Part shown: positions 1-8,378 of the stretch, one piece after another
How the letters are laid out: every line of letters starts with the position of its first letter
Numbering within the stretch: the stretch's first letter is position 1
From: Pseudoalteromonas luteoviolacea DSM 6061
GTDB taxonomy: Bacteria; Pseudomonadota; Gammaproteobacteria; Enterobacterales; Alteromonadaceae
Length of the DNA: 61,137 bases
Direction of reading: 5' to 3'
Assembly: GCF_001625655.1 (NCBI RefSeq)
Contig: NZ_AUYB01000151.1
Coordinates: forward strand, 1 to 61,137
Notes under the pieces: model-generated
What the model was told of the DNA's origin: nothing
The model's input: only the letters and a program-made list of their open reading frames with translations
The model's database searches: none
Program-made: the position numbers and the translations under genes

Positions 1-245
1 GATTTAGTTGCGCAGAACAGATTGATTTACCACGTAAGCAGGGGACAGTTATTATGGATGAGTCTGTATGTCCCAGCAGCTGCTACAAATTCGAAATGAC
101 GGTAAAGCTTGGTGAGTGGATAGAGCAAACGGCAAAAGATCTGCAACAGCAGGCTGCAGTGACTTTTATGCTAACTCATAGTGATTTCGAAGAACTTACG
201 AAAGACATTAATTACATTCGAACACTGCAGTTAGTGTCACCGTGA
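1..245 (+). CDS. Hypothetical protein, C-terminal fragment (5' end outside window)
   Basis: The reading frame is open from the left edge (first full codon at base 3) to the TGA at 243-245, giving about 80 residues. An internal ATG at 54 exists but has no convincing Shine-Dalgarno sequence, and the frame continues upstream of it, so I read this as the end of a longer gene cut by the window. It contains three cysteines close together (one near the edge, then C-P-S-S-C) followed by a mixed charged helix-like stretch. I do not recognise the family. A strong terminator follows about 40 bases downstream. Confidence 0.5.
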   Translation, partial: FSCAEQIDLPRKQGTVIMDESVCPSSCYKFEMTVKLGEWIEQTAKDLQQQAAVTFMLTHSDFEELTKDINYIRTLQLVSP

Positions 246-286
246 AGGTGGTATGCATGATGCTGTCTGTGCTTTAAGCTGATACC

Positions 287-318
287 AAAAAAGCCCGAGC
301 AATTGCTCGGGCTTTTTT
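287..318. terminator. Bidirectional rho-independent terminator
   Basis: A perfect 10-bp inverted repeat (GCCCGAGCAA at 293-302 with TTGCTCGGGC at 303-312) is flanked by six A on the left and six T on the right. It can fold on either strand with a U-tail, so it can end the truncated plus-strand gene as well as the minus-strand regulator that stops at 335. Confidence 0.9.
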
Positions 319-334
319 AGCTTTTACTGAACGG

Positions 335-2473
335 CTATTGTTTTAATACCAACTCGGCAAGTTCTTTTTTGGCTTCAATGCGCAGAGAAATAAATGCTTT
401 ATCTCCACGCACATCACTCAGGTAATCAATGTTTCTAGGTATATCTCCAATGATGGTAAATTGTCGTGTTTTGAGGGAGTAGCGCCACAGCTGAAAGCGT
501 TCGTTAATACCATAGATGATGTCGTTGTCGATGACGAATTGTAGGTTGCTGCCCTGCTCATTGAGTGCTTCTATGAGCGTGTTTTCTAAGGTGCTAGAGT
601 ACCAAAACCTGTCTAGTCCATCCGTATAAACGAGTCTGCCTGTACTGTCTTTTTGCGCCCAGTTTACTGGTTGATTGGTTAAAATTGTATGGCTTAGTTG
701 GGATAAATCGAGTTCGGCGAATTTGACGATGCCATTGATACGTATATTTGCCAAGGCGGTTTGGGCTTGGCTATCCCAATGGAATAACTGTTCAATCGGG
801 TAATTAAATGCATAGGTTTGGGTATCGCCCGTCAGTGAGAGGCGTTGTAATTCCTTTGATACATTGACTAACAGGCTTTGCCCATCATTGGCCCAGCGCA
901 TCCCATAAATAAAGGAATCTAACGGAAAGTTAGAAAGTTGTCTGACTTTGCTATTCTCTTTTATCCATACTTGCTGAATGCCCGAGCGAAAGGTATAGAA
1001 AGCTAATAAATTGCCATTGGGTTGAAAAGTAGCCCCACCTTCTGAGGTGATTGAGCGTTCTTCAATGGTGTGTAACTGTCGATGTTTATCCCTTAGCGGA
1101 TCTTCATAATGTGCAGCCAACTCAGATAGAGAAACGCTCGCCATATCTCTATCATAAAAGCCTTTAATCACTAGTAACCGAGAACCATCTGGATGAAATC
1201 GTGGTGAGCCCATAGGCACATCAACTGGGAGCTCAATATTAGAGATTTTACCCTCATAGGACAGTGTAAATAGCTGTCGCCCAGTGCTAAACATGAGCCG
1301 GTTTTTAAACGATGAAAAATTTGGGTAAATATAGCGATGTTTTGCGATTTCAGGCGGCAATTCGATTGGATTTTGCGATATCACAGTGCCGTCTGGTTTG
1401 AGCATCGTTAAATTATAACTACCATCTTTGCTGATATGGGTGAGTGCGATTAAATCATCGGCGAGGGAATAATCATAATCAATAACGCTTCCTTCAATTG
1501 GCGCAAATACATCACGACTTTGTTGATCATCGATTGAATAACTGATGAGTTTCCAACGCTGCTCACTTTGCTGTAAAAGCGCGATTTGATTGCCTTGCAT
1601 CCAAATGGGAGTGTTTATTCGGGTATTTTTACACTCCATTAAAGTTGATGGAACTTGTGCATTTTGCAGGGATTTCACAAAGTCAAAGCCCATTAACTTA
1701 TAACATTGTTTTTGTGTGATAGGTTGTCGGCAGTCTTGTTCTTGAATGAAGTATAGTGTTTTTCCATCTTTGGAAAAGGTATGCGAGCCATGGGAGTTAA
1801 GTTTTTGAGTTAGCTGGAACTCTTCTTGTGTTTTAGTGCTTTTTGCCCAAATATTATTGATGCACAGTCGCTCTTCATAGCGATGAAAAACAACGTATTC
1901 TCCATCGGGGGAATATATTCCTGCATTTTCTCTATGATCTGTGGCCGTTAATGCATTTAATTTGGCAATTTCTAACTTGGCTGGGGCACTTTTAGGCAAT
2001 AAGTACATAACCAGTGCGACTAAAGCGACGCTGCTTACAATTGCAGTGGTACGTTTGATTATTGACCCGCGTTCTGAGTTTGTGACGGTTTGCGTGTTAG
2101 TGGTTGGCTGTTTAGGCGCTTTTTTTGCTCTACTTGAGTTGGCAGTATCATCTTCTTGCTGCCATCTTACATTGCTTTCTAAACTGTACCCTTGTTTAGC
2201 ATGGGTCTTAATGAAGACTTGAACTTTACCGTCGTCCCCCAATGCTTTTCGTAATTGAGCAATACTGCGTTGCAAGGTATTTGGTGAAACAACTGTGCCA
2301 GCCCAAACGGTGTCTAACAAGGTATCTTGGCTAACGACTTTTCCTTGATTTTGTGCGAGTGCAGTCAGTACAGCGATGGCTTTGGGGGCAAGTGTTTGGG
2401 TGTAATCTTGGTGTGTTATTTGGTTGCGAGAGATATCAACAAAAAAATCCCCGACCCAGTATTGTTGCGTCAT
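335..2473 (-). CDS. CadC/ToxR-like membrane-bound transcriptional regulator with periplasmic TolB-like domain
   Basis: 712 residues. Residues about 5-100 form an OmpR/PhoB-type winged helix (Trans_reg_C), with the typical recognition-helix pattern around S63-P-N-T-L-Q-R and R75-K-A-L-G-D. A low-complexity linker (about 105-137) leads to one transmembrane helix at about 141-159. The rest, some 550 residues, has repeated Y-S-P-D-G and F-S-K-D-G-K type motifs typical of TolB/WD40-like beta-propellers and should lie in the periplasm as a sensor. This architecture is known for one-component regulators related to CadC. The gene is divergent from the esterase at 2721, with 247 bases between, so control of the esterase/hydrolase pair is a reasonable inference. 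The signal sensed is unknown. Confidence 0.85.
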   Translation of the reverse strand: MTQQYWVGDFFVDISRNQITHQDYTQTLAPKAIAVLTALAQNQGKVVSQDTLLDTVWAGTVVSPNTLQRSIAQLRKALGDDGKVQVFIKTHAKQGYSLESNVRWQQEDDTANSSRAKKAPKQPTTNTQTVTNSERGSIIKRTTAIVSSVALVALVMYLLPKSAPAKLEIAKLNALTATDHRENAGIYSPDGEYVVFHRYEERLCINNIWAKSTKTQEEFQLTQKLNSHGSHTFSKDGKTLYFIQEQDCRQPITQKQCYKLMGFDFVKSLQNAQVPSTLMECKNTRINTPIWMQGNQIALLQQSEQRWKLISYSIDDQQSRDVFAPIEGSVIDYDYSLADDLIALTHISKDGSYNLTMLKPDGTVISQNPIELPPEIAKHRYIYPNFSSFKNRLMFSTGRQLFTLSYEGKISNIELPVDVPMGSPRFHPDGSRLLVIKGFYDRDMASVSLSELAAHYEDPLRDKHRQLHTIEERSITSEGGATFQPNGNLLAFYTFRSGIQQVWIKENSKVRQLSNFPLDSFIYGMRWANDGQSLLVNVSKELQRLSLTGDTQTYAFNYPIEQLFHWDSQAQTALANIRINGIVKFAELDLSQLSHTILTNQPVNWAQKDSTGRLVYTDGLDRFWYSSTLENTLIEALNEQGSNLQFVIDNDIIYGINERFQLWRYSLKTRQFTIIGDIPRNIDYLSDVRGDKAFISLRIEAKKELAELVLKQ

Positions 2474-2720
2474 AGTCCTTCTTACTCAATCTGAAGCTAA
2501 TCGATAAATGCGCTTAAAAGCCCGCCAAACGAGAGTAACACAATCTTTTAGATAACAAAATTCCATTTTTAATATGTTGAATATTAAGCTTTTTTAATAA
2601 ATCAGAGTGAATCATCCAAACATCAGTGCAACGTCATGTAAGGCGATTGGCGCAACGCTAATGTAACTGAGTAATTATTTTAGAAGATACACAAATGTGA
2701 TTCATTTTAGAGGAATAGCG

Positions 2721-3566
2721 ATGAATAAAATAATTTTGTTAGTGGTCTTGGCACTTTTACCGATGTTGAATTTACAAGCCAAAGAACTTGAGCCATATAC
2801 AATGCCCAGAACAGAAGTACTGCCGCTCAAAAGCTCAGTAAATGGGGGGCAATATGAACTATTAGTAACACTACCAGATGGGTACTCCAAAAACACAAAA
2901 CAACACTATCCGGTGATCTACTATACAGATGCAGTATGGCAGATTGACCTGCTGTCTGCCGCGACAACTTTTTTAATGGAAGACGTCATTTTAGTCGGGG
3001 TTTCATGGCAAAAAGACATGGATGCAGCAATGCTAGCAAGTTCTGGTGAACATGTTAGTCGTTTTAGAGACTACACTGTCACACCGTCCAAAGACTCTAA
3101 ACGTCAAGCCAAGTATCAATTTGGCAAAGCGAATGAGCATTTAGAATTTATTCGCAAAGATGTATTTACCGCTGTAGAAGCTCGCTATCGAACGGTTCCT
3201 CAGCAGCGTGCATACTTTGGTTATTCACTGGGGGGGCAATTTGGCCTGTATGCTTTACTTGCACACCCTGATACTTTCAAAAACTACATTCTAGGCAGCC
3301 CTTCTATTGGGGGGAGTATTGATTACCTGAGTAAGCTCTTGGATAAGCAAAATACGATTAATGCCAATGTGTTTATCTCCTATGGTGACAATGAATCGCG
3401 CTTGAGCAAGTATGTTGACGACTTTCTTACGGAACTTAAATCAAGCAAACAGAGTCGGCTATCGCTAACGCATGAGGTAATGAAAGGAGATCACTCTCAA
3501 GCTGTGCCAATGACCGCAGCACGAGGTGTAACTTGGTTATCACAACGTCAGGTTGAACTTCACTAA
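2721..3566 (+). CDS. Secreted alpha/beta-hydrolase, esterase D / IroE-like family
   Basis: 281 residues from ATG 2721, chosen over a GTG at 2697 because AGAGGA at 2709-2714 sits six bases ahead and the product then starts with a clean signal peptide (residues 1-20, ending L-Q-A). The body matches the putative esterase family (PF00756 type): the nucleophile elbow G-Y-S169-L-G-G, an acid in S-Y-G-D-N-E near residue 235 and a late G-D-H-S histidine. Likely acts in the periplasm or outside the cell on an ester; substrate unknown. It is followed at once by a second secreted hydrolase, whose Shine-Dalgarno sequence overlaps this stop codon, suggesting translational coupling in a two-gene operon. 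Confidence 0.82.
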   Translation: MNKIILLVVLALLPMLNLQAKELEPYTMPRTEVLPLKSSVNGGQYELLVTLPDGYSKNTKQHYPVIYYTDAVWQIDLLSAATTFLMEDVILVGVSWQKDMDAAMLASSGEHVSRFRDYTVTPSKDSKRQAKYQFGKANEHLEFIRKDVFTAVEARYRTVPQQRAYFGYSLGGQFGLYALLAHPDTFKNYILGSPSIGGSIDYLSKLLDKQNTINANVFISYGDNESRLSKYVDDFLTELKSSKQSRLSLTHEVMKGDHSQAVPMTAARGVTWLSQRQVELH

Positions 3567-3576
3567 GGAGAGAGCA

Positions 3577-4797
3577 ATGCGCATACTTTTAAGTAACTTT
3601 TTTAAAAGACTGGTGGTTTTTATCAGTTGCATCGGCTCAATTGCCTGTACAGAAGCGATATCGGCAGTTGAGTTAGTAATGGCTCCACAGGTGTCGAAAT
3701 CAGAAGCAAACTTACCATTTGAGAAACTTCCGGACTTGAAAAAGCCCTTTGTAGATTTGTCGCCAAAACAGCAGCCGGATGGTATTTTGGTTGGGGAGTT
3801 TAATAAAAGCGGTGCAAATAGTGCAAAGTTAATTGAGTTTGCAGAGGCTCTATCTACAAAAGGGCTCGGTCGCTATGACAGTGTATTGATAGCTCATCAA
3901 GGTAAGCTGATATTTGAATCTTACTATCGACGGGGGCGTGTGGATCTTCCTCATTGGCAAGCATCTACCACTAAAGCATATTTAAGTTTGGCTGTTGGTC
4001 GAGCGATTCAACTTGGCTATCTAAGCATGGCCGATTTAAACAGGCCCGTCGCAAGCTTTTTAAACAAGCTGGATCCAACAAAGTTCGTAGACGGGGCATC
4101 AACCATTACGCTTCATCAGGCGATGACTATGCGCTCTGGATTACGGATCAACGCCAAACAAAAGGAGGCATTAAAAAACCGCCAAGATAAGATGACAGGT
4201 CAAAATCAAGTTCAAGCACTTTTTGAAGTAACTGCGCCCATTTCTGCTCAACAGCAAGTTTTTCATTATCAGAGTGAAGATCCTATTCTGGTTATGCAAG
4301 TGTTGAATGCGGTTGTGCCTGGAGGTGCACGGTCATTCATTGAAGTTGAATTATTCAATAAATTAGGCATCGAGAATTTTAAGTGGAGAGACGATGTAAG
4401 TGGTTTACCCATGGGGCCTTTTGGATCGCAGTTACTGTCTCGCGACATGTTGAAACTGGGCCTGCTAGCATCAAGAAATGGTGAATGGCAGGGGGAGCAA
4501 GTTATATCCAAGGCATTTATAAAATGGTCAACCCAGAGAATAATAGCGCATAAAGATTCGGATATTTTCTTTACTGGAGATACTGTTGTAAATGCAGGAT
4601 ATGGCTACTATTGGTGGCAAGCAGATATGAAAGTAGGAGACAAATATTATAGTACTCGTTCGGCTCAAGGTGGTGGCGGGCAGTATATTGTTTTAATTGA
4701 TGAACTTGACCTAATTGTTGTTACAACGGCACATGAGCGTAATGATGAAACAATGAAGTTAGTGTCGGAAAAAATATTACCCTTGTTTCTAATCTGA
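3577..4797 (+). CDS. Exported serine hydrolase, class C beta-lactamase-like (CubicO/EstB type)
   Basis: 406 residues from ATG 3577; AAGGAG at 3565-3570 overlaps the upstream stop, so this start is preferred to the in-frame ATG at 3553. The N-terminus is a signal peptide; S-I-A-C24 could be an imperfect lipobox. The penicillin-binding fold is shown by S130-T-T-K133 (SxxK), Y231-Q-S (YxN-like) and a glycine-rich third motif, S-A-Q-G-G-G-G-Q near residue 365. The family includes esterases, D-amino-peptidases and 6-aminohexanoate hydrolases as well as beta-lactamases, so antibiotic hydrolysis should not be assumed. The partner esterase supports an ester or amide scavenging role. Confidence 0.82.
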   Translation: MRILLSNFFKRLVVFISCIGSIACTEAISAVELVMAPQVSKSEANLPFEKLPDLKKPFVDLSPKQQPDGILVGEFNKSGANSAKLIEFAEALSTKGLGRYDSVLIAHQGKLIFESYYRRGRVDLPHWQASTTKAYLSLAVGRAIQLGYLSMADLNRPVASFLNKLDPTKFVDGASTITLHQAMTMRSGLRINAKQKEALKNRQDKMTGQNQVQALFEVTAPISAQQQVFHYQSEDPILVMQVLNAVVPGGARSFIEVELFNKLGIENFKWRDDVSGLPMGPFGSQLLSRDMLKLGLLASRNGEWQGEQVISKAFIKWSTQRIIAHKDSDIFFTGDTVVNAGYGYYWWQADMKVGDKYYSTRSAQGGGGQYIVLIDELDLIVVTTAHERNDETMKLVSEKILPLFLI

Positions 4798-4817
4798 AAA
4801 TAAGAAAGAAATTTTAT

Positions 4818-4858
4818 CCTTCAAACCGCTTTCTTTAAAAACTGATAAAGTTTGAAGG
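4818..4858. repeat. Inverted repeat, 9-bp arms, after the serine hydrolase
   Basis: CCTTCAAAC (4818-4826) is repeated in reverse complement as GTTTGAAGG (4850-4858) with a 23-base loop. It lies 20 bases after the hydrolase stop and 97 bases before the small peptide gene. There is no T-run directly after the right arm, so it is either a weak transcript end or a protein-binding or RNA-processing site. Confidence 0.45.
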
Positions 4859-4890
4859 GAATTAAATATTTTATAAAATATTATTTTTCA

Positions 4891-4919
4891 TTGATTTAAA
4901 ATTTATTAGGGGGTAGTTT
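4891..4919 (+). promoter_or_regulatory. Possible sigma-70 promoter of the small peptide gene
   Basis: TTGATT (4891-4896), a 17-base spacer and TAGTTT (4914-4919) precede the small ORF at 4955. The -35 is good, the -10 poor (3 of 6). The spacer ends in an unusual GGGGG run in an otherwise A/T-rich stretch. This is a motif match only. Confidence 0.3.
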
Positions 4920-4954
4920 GATACTTCCAAACACGGAAATAAAAAGGAATATTT

Positions 4955-5110
4955 ATGAACATTAAAATTAAAAAAACACAGCTTAAAAACCTTAATCAAA
5001 GCAAAAAGTCTCTTTCTTTAGATGTAACTCCGAAAGTTGGCGGTGCAGGGCATCACAGAACTGCAAGCCATTGTATTACACAGCATGATGACACACTTCC
5101 ATGCGCATAA
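4955..5110 (+). CDS. Small orphan peptide resembling a class I lanthipeptide (RiPP) precursor
   Basis: 51 residues, AGGA at 4945-4948 six bases before ATG 4955, stop TAA 5108-5110. The N-terminal half is lysine/leucine/asparagine-rich and cysteine-free; L20-S-L-D23 resembles the F-N-L-D box that LanB dehydratases recognise in class I leaders. Then comes T25-P-K-V-G-G-A-G, a likely leader/core border. The last 19 residues hold two cysteines (C40, C50) and four Ser/Thr (T36, S38, T42, T47), with S38-H-C40 and T47-L-P-C50 spacings suited to lanthionine rings, plus four histidines. No LanB, LanC, transporter or protease is nearby, so modification would have to come from elsewhere. It could instead be a metal-binding or other small peptide. 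Family assignment is by resemblance only. Confidence 0.6.
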   Translation: MNIKIKKTQLKNLNQSKKSLSLDVTPKVGGAGHHRTASHCITQHDDTLPCA

Positions 5111-5144
5111 CTAAGTCATTTAAATACAAGTAAATGATTTTTGT

Positions 5145-5168
5145 AAAGCAGCTAATATGCTGCTTTTT
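5145..5168 (+). terminator. Probable terminator of the small peptide gene
   Basis: AAAGCAGC (5145-5152), loop TAATAT, GCTGCTTT (5159-5166) running into TTTTT (5164-5168), 34 bases after the peptide stop codon. The stem is short but followed by a T-run, fitting a monocistronic small gene. Confidence 0.6.
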
Positions 5169-5646
5169 AAGTTTTCTGCTATGTATTTGAACACAGAAAA
5201 AAGTCAATATCGAGTGTTAACGCATTTTTACGATTATACCTGAATTGGGTATATTGAATTTTGTTTTTTTTGTAAATTAATTTCTTTAATCTCATCTTAT
5301 ATAATTGAATCTTTCTAGTCCCTTTTTTAAGAAGTAAAATCATATTTCTAAAATGAAGTGACTGATTATATTGGTAATGTTTTTCATTAACGTGTTAGTT
5401 CTAAATAACTAAATCTCATACCCATCTGATAATACATCTTATTATCGAATCTGTACCTTTTTATTTGTTGAAATAATTAACCTAAATAAAACTGGATATT
5501 CACAGTGATAAAACTTGCAAGCTGGTTATTTATTGACTAGTTGTTAAGGAAGTCGTGCGGTATTGGCAATAAATTATGCCTTTTTGACAGTCACCCAATA
5601 ATAAAAATCCTTTGAGCATATCGCGATAGGAAAGCGGAGACGCCAC
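5169..5646. other. A/T-rich spacer upstream of the cytochrome oxidase operon
   Basis: About 480 bases with no credible gene. It is strongly A/T-rich with several T-runs. A TTGACA at 5584-5589 and a TTGACT at 5533-5538 look like -35 boxes but neither has a good -10 at 16-18 bases. The coxB promoter probably lies here; I cannot place it. Confidence 0.5.
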
Positions 5647-6786
5647 ATGAATCTTTCTAAATTACAGGTGTTTGTTTTTTCATGGTTTTTTAGTGCTGGA
5701 ACGGTAGCCAGCGACTATAACTTGCGTCAGGGTGTGACTGACGTAAGTCATGAAGTCTATGAACTTCATATGACGATATTTTTGATTTGCTGTGTCATAG
5801 GAGTCATTGTCTTTTCTGTGATGTTTTGGGCTTTAATACATCATCGCAAGTCAAAGGGAGTAGAGCCAGCTCAGTTCCACGAAAGTACAAAAGTAGAAAT
5901 CTTTTGGACGGCAGTGCCGTTTCTTATTTTGGTGGTTATGGCTATCCCAGCAACAAAAACCCTCATAGCAATGGAAGATACAAGTAAGTCAGACCTCACA
6001 ATCAAAGTTACTGGCTCTCAATGGAAGTGGCATTACGAGTACATGGGGCATGATGTGGACTTTTTCTCAGTGCTTTCTACACCCCGAGAGCAAATCAACA
6101 ATCAACAAACCAAGCAAGAACATTACTTGTTAGAGGTAGATAAACCTCTAGTGATACCAACTGACCGCAAAGTGCGATTTTTACTTACCTCCGATGATGT
6201 TATCCATTCTTGGTGGGTACCAGACTTTGCAGTGAAAAAAGATGCCAATCCGGGCTTCATTAATGAGGCTTGGACACGAGTAAACGAAGAAGGCCTATAT
6301 CGAGGTCAATGTGCAGAGTTGTGCGGCAAAGATCATGGTTTTATGCCAATTGTTGTTGATGCCCGTAAACCAGAAGCATTTGATTTATGGTTGGCACAAG
6401 CGAAGCAAGACAAGCAGCAAGCGGCAGCAGCCGAAGCCGCTTCTGCCAGCAAGACTTTGTCAAAAGATGAGTTAATGGCAGATGGAGAGCGAGTCTATAT
6501 GGCATATTGCGCGGCTTGCCATCAACCAACTGGTATGGGGTTGCCTGGCGTATTCCCTGCGATGAAAGGAAGCCCTGTGGTGAATGGTGAATTGAAAGCT
6601 CACATCGATATTCTCATTAATGGGCGACCAGGTACAGCCATGCAAGCATTTGGCAAGCAACTCACGCTTACAGAAATAGCAGGTGTTATTACATACAAAA
6701 GAAATAGCTGGGGAAATGACACTGGTGAAGTAATTCAGCCAGGACAGATTCAGGCCTTTATCGATGCGACTAAGGAGAAAGAGTAA
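5647..6786 (+). CDS. coxB: Cytochrome c oxidase subunit II with fused C-terminal cytochrome c (caa3-like)
   Basis: 379 residues. Carries electrons from cytochrome c into the oxidase through CuA. A signal peptide (about 1-21) is followed by two membrane helices (about 42-64 and 86-106) and the periplasmic cupredoxin domain. CuA ligands are all present: H187, C222, E224, C226, H230 and M233. A glutamine/alanine-rich linker (about 250-270) leads to a cytochrome c domain with C288-A-A-C291-H292, so electrons can pass internally from heme c to CuA. Start ATG 5647 follows an AGGAAAGCGGAG region. It is first of the oxidase operon and its stop overlaps the coxA start by one base (TAATG). Confidence 0.96.
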   Translation: MNLSKLQVFVFSWFFSAGTVASDYNLRQGVTDVSHEVYELHMTIFLICCVIGVIVFSVMFWALIHHRKSKGVEPAQFHESTKVEIFWTAVPFLILVVMAIPATKTLIAMEDTSKSDLTIKVTGSQWKWHYEYMGHDVDFFSVLSTPREQINNQQTKQEHYLLEVDKPLVIPTDRKVRFLLTSDDVIHSWWVPDFAVKKDANPGFINEAWTRVNEEGLYRGQCAELCGKDHGFMPIVVDARKPEAFDLWLAQAKQDKQQAAAAEAASASKTLSKDELMADGERVYMAYCAACHQPTGMGLPGVFPAMKGSPVVNGELKAHIDILINGRPGTAMQAFGKQLTLTEIAGVITYKRNSWGNDTGEVIQPGQIQAFIDATKEKE

Positions 6787-8375
6787 TGTCTATTGCTGCA
6801 GAAGAACAACAAACATCGCACGAGCATTCTCATGGCGCACCTTCGGGTTTAAAGCGTTGGTTATATACCACAAACCACAAAGATATCGGTTCACTCTATC
6901 TGCTGTTTTCGCTTTTGATGTTTTTGACTGGCGGAGCCATGGCAATGGTGATTCGTGCTGAGCTGTTTCAGCCAGGAATGCAGCTCGTTGATCCTCACTT
7001 TTTTAACCAGATGACAACAGTCCATGGCCTCGTCATGGTGTTTGGGGCTGTGATGCCAGCTTTTACCGGGCTGGCTAACTGGATGATCCCTATGATGATT
7101 GGTGCGCCTGATATGGCGCTACCAAGAATGAACAACTGGAGTTTTTGGATATTACCATTCGCCTTCGCAATCTTATTGATGTCTTTATTTATGGAGGGTG
7201 GGGGACCCGCATTTGGATGGACATTTTATGCGCCATTATCCACAACCTATAGTAATGATAACACTGCATTATTTGTTTTTGCTGTTCATATTATGGGCAT
7301 TAGTTCAATAATGGGGGCGATTAATGTCATCGTGACTATTGTTAACATGCGGGCACCAGGTATGACTTGGATGAAGCTCCCACTATTTGTTTGGACATGG
7401 TTGATAACCGCCTTTTTACTGATAGCAGTTATGCCGGTACTGGCGGGAGCTGTGACTATGGTATTAACAGACAAATACTTTGGTACGAGCTTTTTTGATG
7501 CGGCTGGTGGAGGTGATCCAGTGATGTTCCAGCATATATTCTGGTTCTTTGGACACCCTGAAGTTTACATCATGATATTGCCTGCGTTCGGTATTATTTC
7601 GACGATAGTTCCTACTTTTTCACGCAAAAAGTTGTTTGGTTATGCTTCTATGGTATACGCGACATCATCCATTGCGTTGCTATCTTTTGTAGTGTGGGCG
7701 CATCATATGTTTACTACTGGAATGCCCTTAGCTGGTGAATTGTTTTTCATGTATGCAACCATGCTAATTTCAGTTCCTACGGGTGTTAAGGTGTTTAACT
7801 GGGTTGCGACGATGTGGCGTGGCGCGATCAGCTTCGAGATCCCCATGATGTTTGCGATTGCGTTTATTGTGTTGTTTACCCTAGGTGGCTTTTCTGGCTT
7901 GATGTTAGCGATCACTCCTGCTGACTTTCAGTATCATGACACCTACTTTGTGGTCGCACACTTCCATTATGTGCTCGTAACTGGTGCTGTATTTTCCATT
8001 ATGGCAGCGGCATATTATTGGCTACCTAAATGGACTGGGAATATGTACAGCGAGACACTTGCACAATGGCATTTTTGGATGTCGTTGGTAAGCGTAAATG
8101 TGTTGTTCTTCCCGATGCATTTTGTTGGTTTGGCGGGTATGCCTAGACGAATTCCAGATTATGCGCTTCAGTTTGCAGATTTTAACGCCATCATTAGTAT
8201 CGGCGGATTTGTGTTTGGATTGTCACAGTTGTTATTTGTGGCGGTTGTGTTTAAGTGCATTCGTGGTGGAGAGTCTGTGCCTGACAAAGTTTGGGATGGT
8301 GCCGAGGGGTTGGAGTGGCAGGTCGCATCACCTGCTCCATACCACACGTTTTCTAAGCCACCTAAGGTAGACTAA
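6786..8375 (+). CDS. coxA: Cytochrome c oxidase subunit I (heme a/a3-CuB catalytic subunit)
   Basis: 529 residues, about twelve membrane helices, in the inner membrane. Reduces O2 to water and pumps protons. Metal ligands are in place: low-spin heme a H80 and H394, CuB H257, H306 and H307, heme a3 H392, with the cross-linked tyrosine at Y261 in the H-P-E-V-Y motif. H-H-M-F-T-T-G and H-D-T-Y-F-V-V-A-H-F-H-Y are the standard A-type signatures, with E259 in the glutamate position of A1 enzymes. Length is normal. The gene is translationally coupled to coxB by a one-base overlap and followed three bases later by ctaG. Confidence 0.97.
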   Translation: MSIAAEEQQTSHEHSHGAPSGLKRWLYTTNHKDIGSLYLLFSLLMFLTGGAMAMVIRAELFQPGMQLVDPHFFNQMTTVHGLVMVFGAVMPAFTGLANWMIPMMIGAPDMALPRMNNWSFWILPFAFAILLMSLFMEGGGPAFGWTFYAPLSTTYSNDNTALFVFAVHIMGISSIMGAINVIVTIVNMRAPGMTWMKLPLFVWTWLITAFLLIAVMPVLAGAVTMVLTDKYFGTSFFDAAGGGDPVMFQHIFWFFGHPEVYIMILPAFGIISTIVPTFSRKKLFGYASMVYATSSIALLSFVVWAHHMFTTGMPLAGELFFMYATMLISVPTGVKVFNWVATMWRGAISFEIPMMFAIAFIVLFTLGGFSGLMLAITPADFQYHDTYFVVAHFHYVLVTGAVFSIMAAAYYWLPKWTGNMYSETLAQWHFWMSLVSVNVLFFPMHFVGLAGMPRRIPDYALQFADFNAIISIGGFVFGLSQLLFVAVVFKCIRGGESVPDKVWDGAEGLEWQVASPAPYHTFSKPPKVD

Positions 8376-8378
8376 CTA

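Noticed and set aside
1941..2222. Plus-strand open frame inside the CadC-like gene
   Set aside because: Antisense to a well-supported gene, hydrophobic only because it mirrors the transmembrane segment, no ribosome site.
3577..4797. Calling the serine hydrolase an antibiotic-resistance beta-lactamase
   Set aside because: SxxK and Y-x-S motifs are shared by many esterases and peptidases, and the classic YxN/KTG set is incomplete.
5584..5589. TTGACA upstream of coxB as a promoter -35
   Set aside because: No acceptable -10 box at 16-18 bases downstream.
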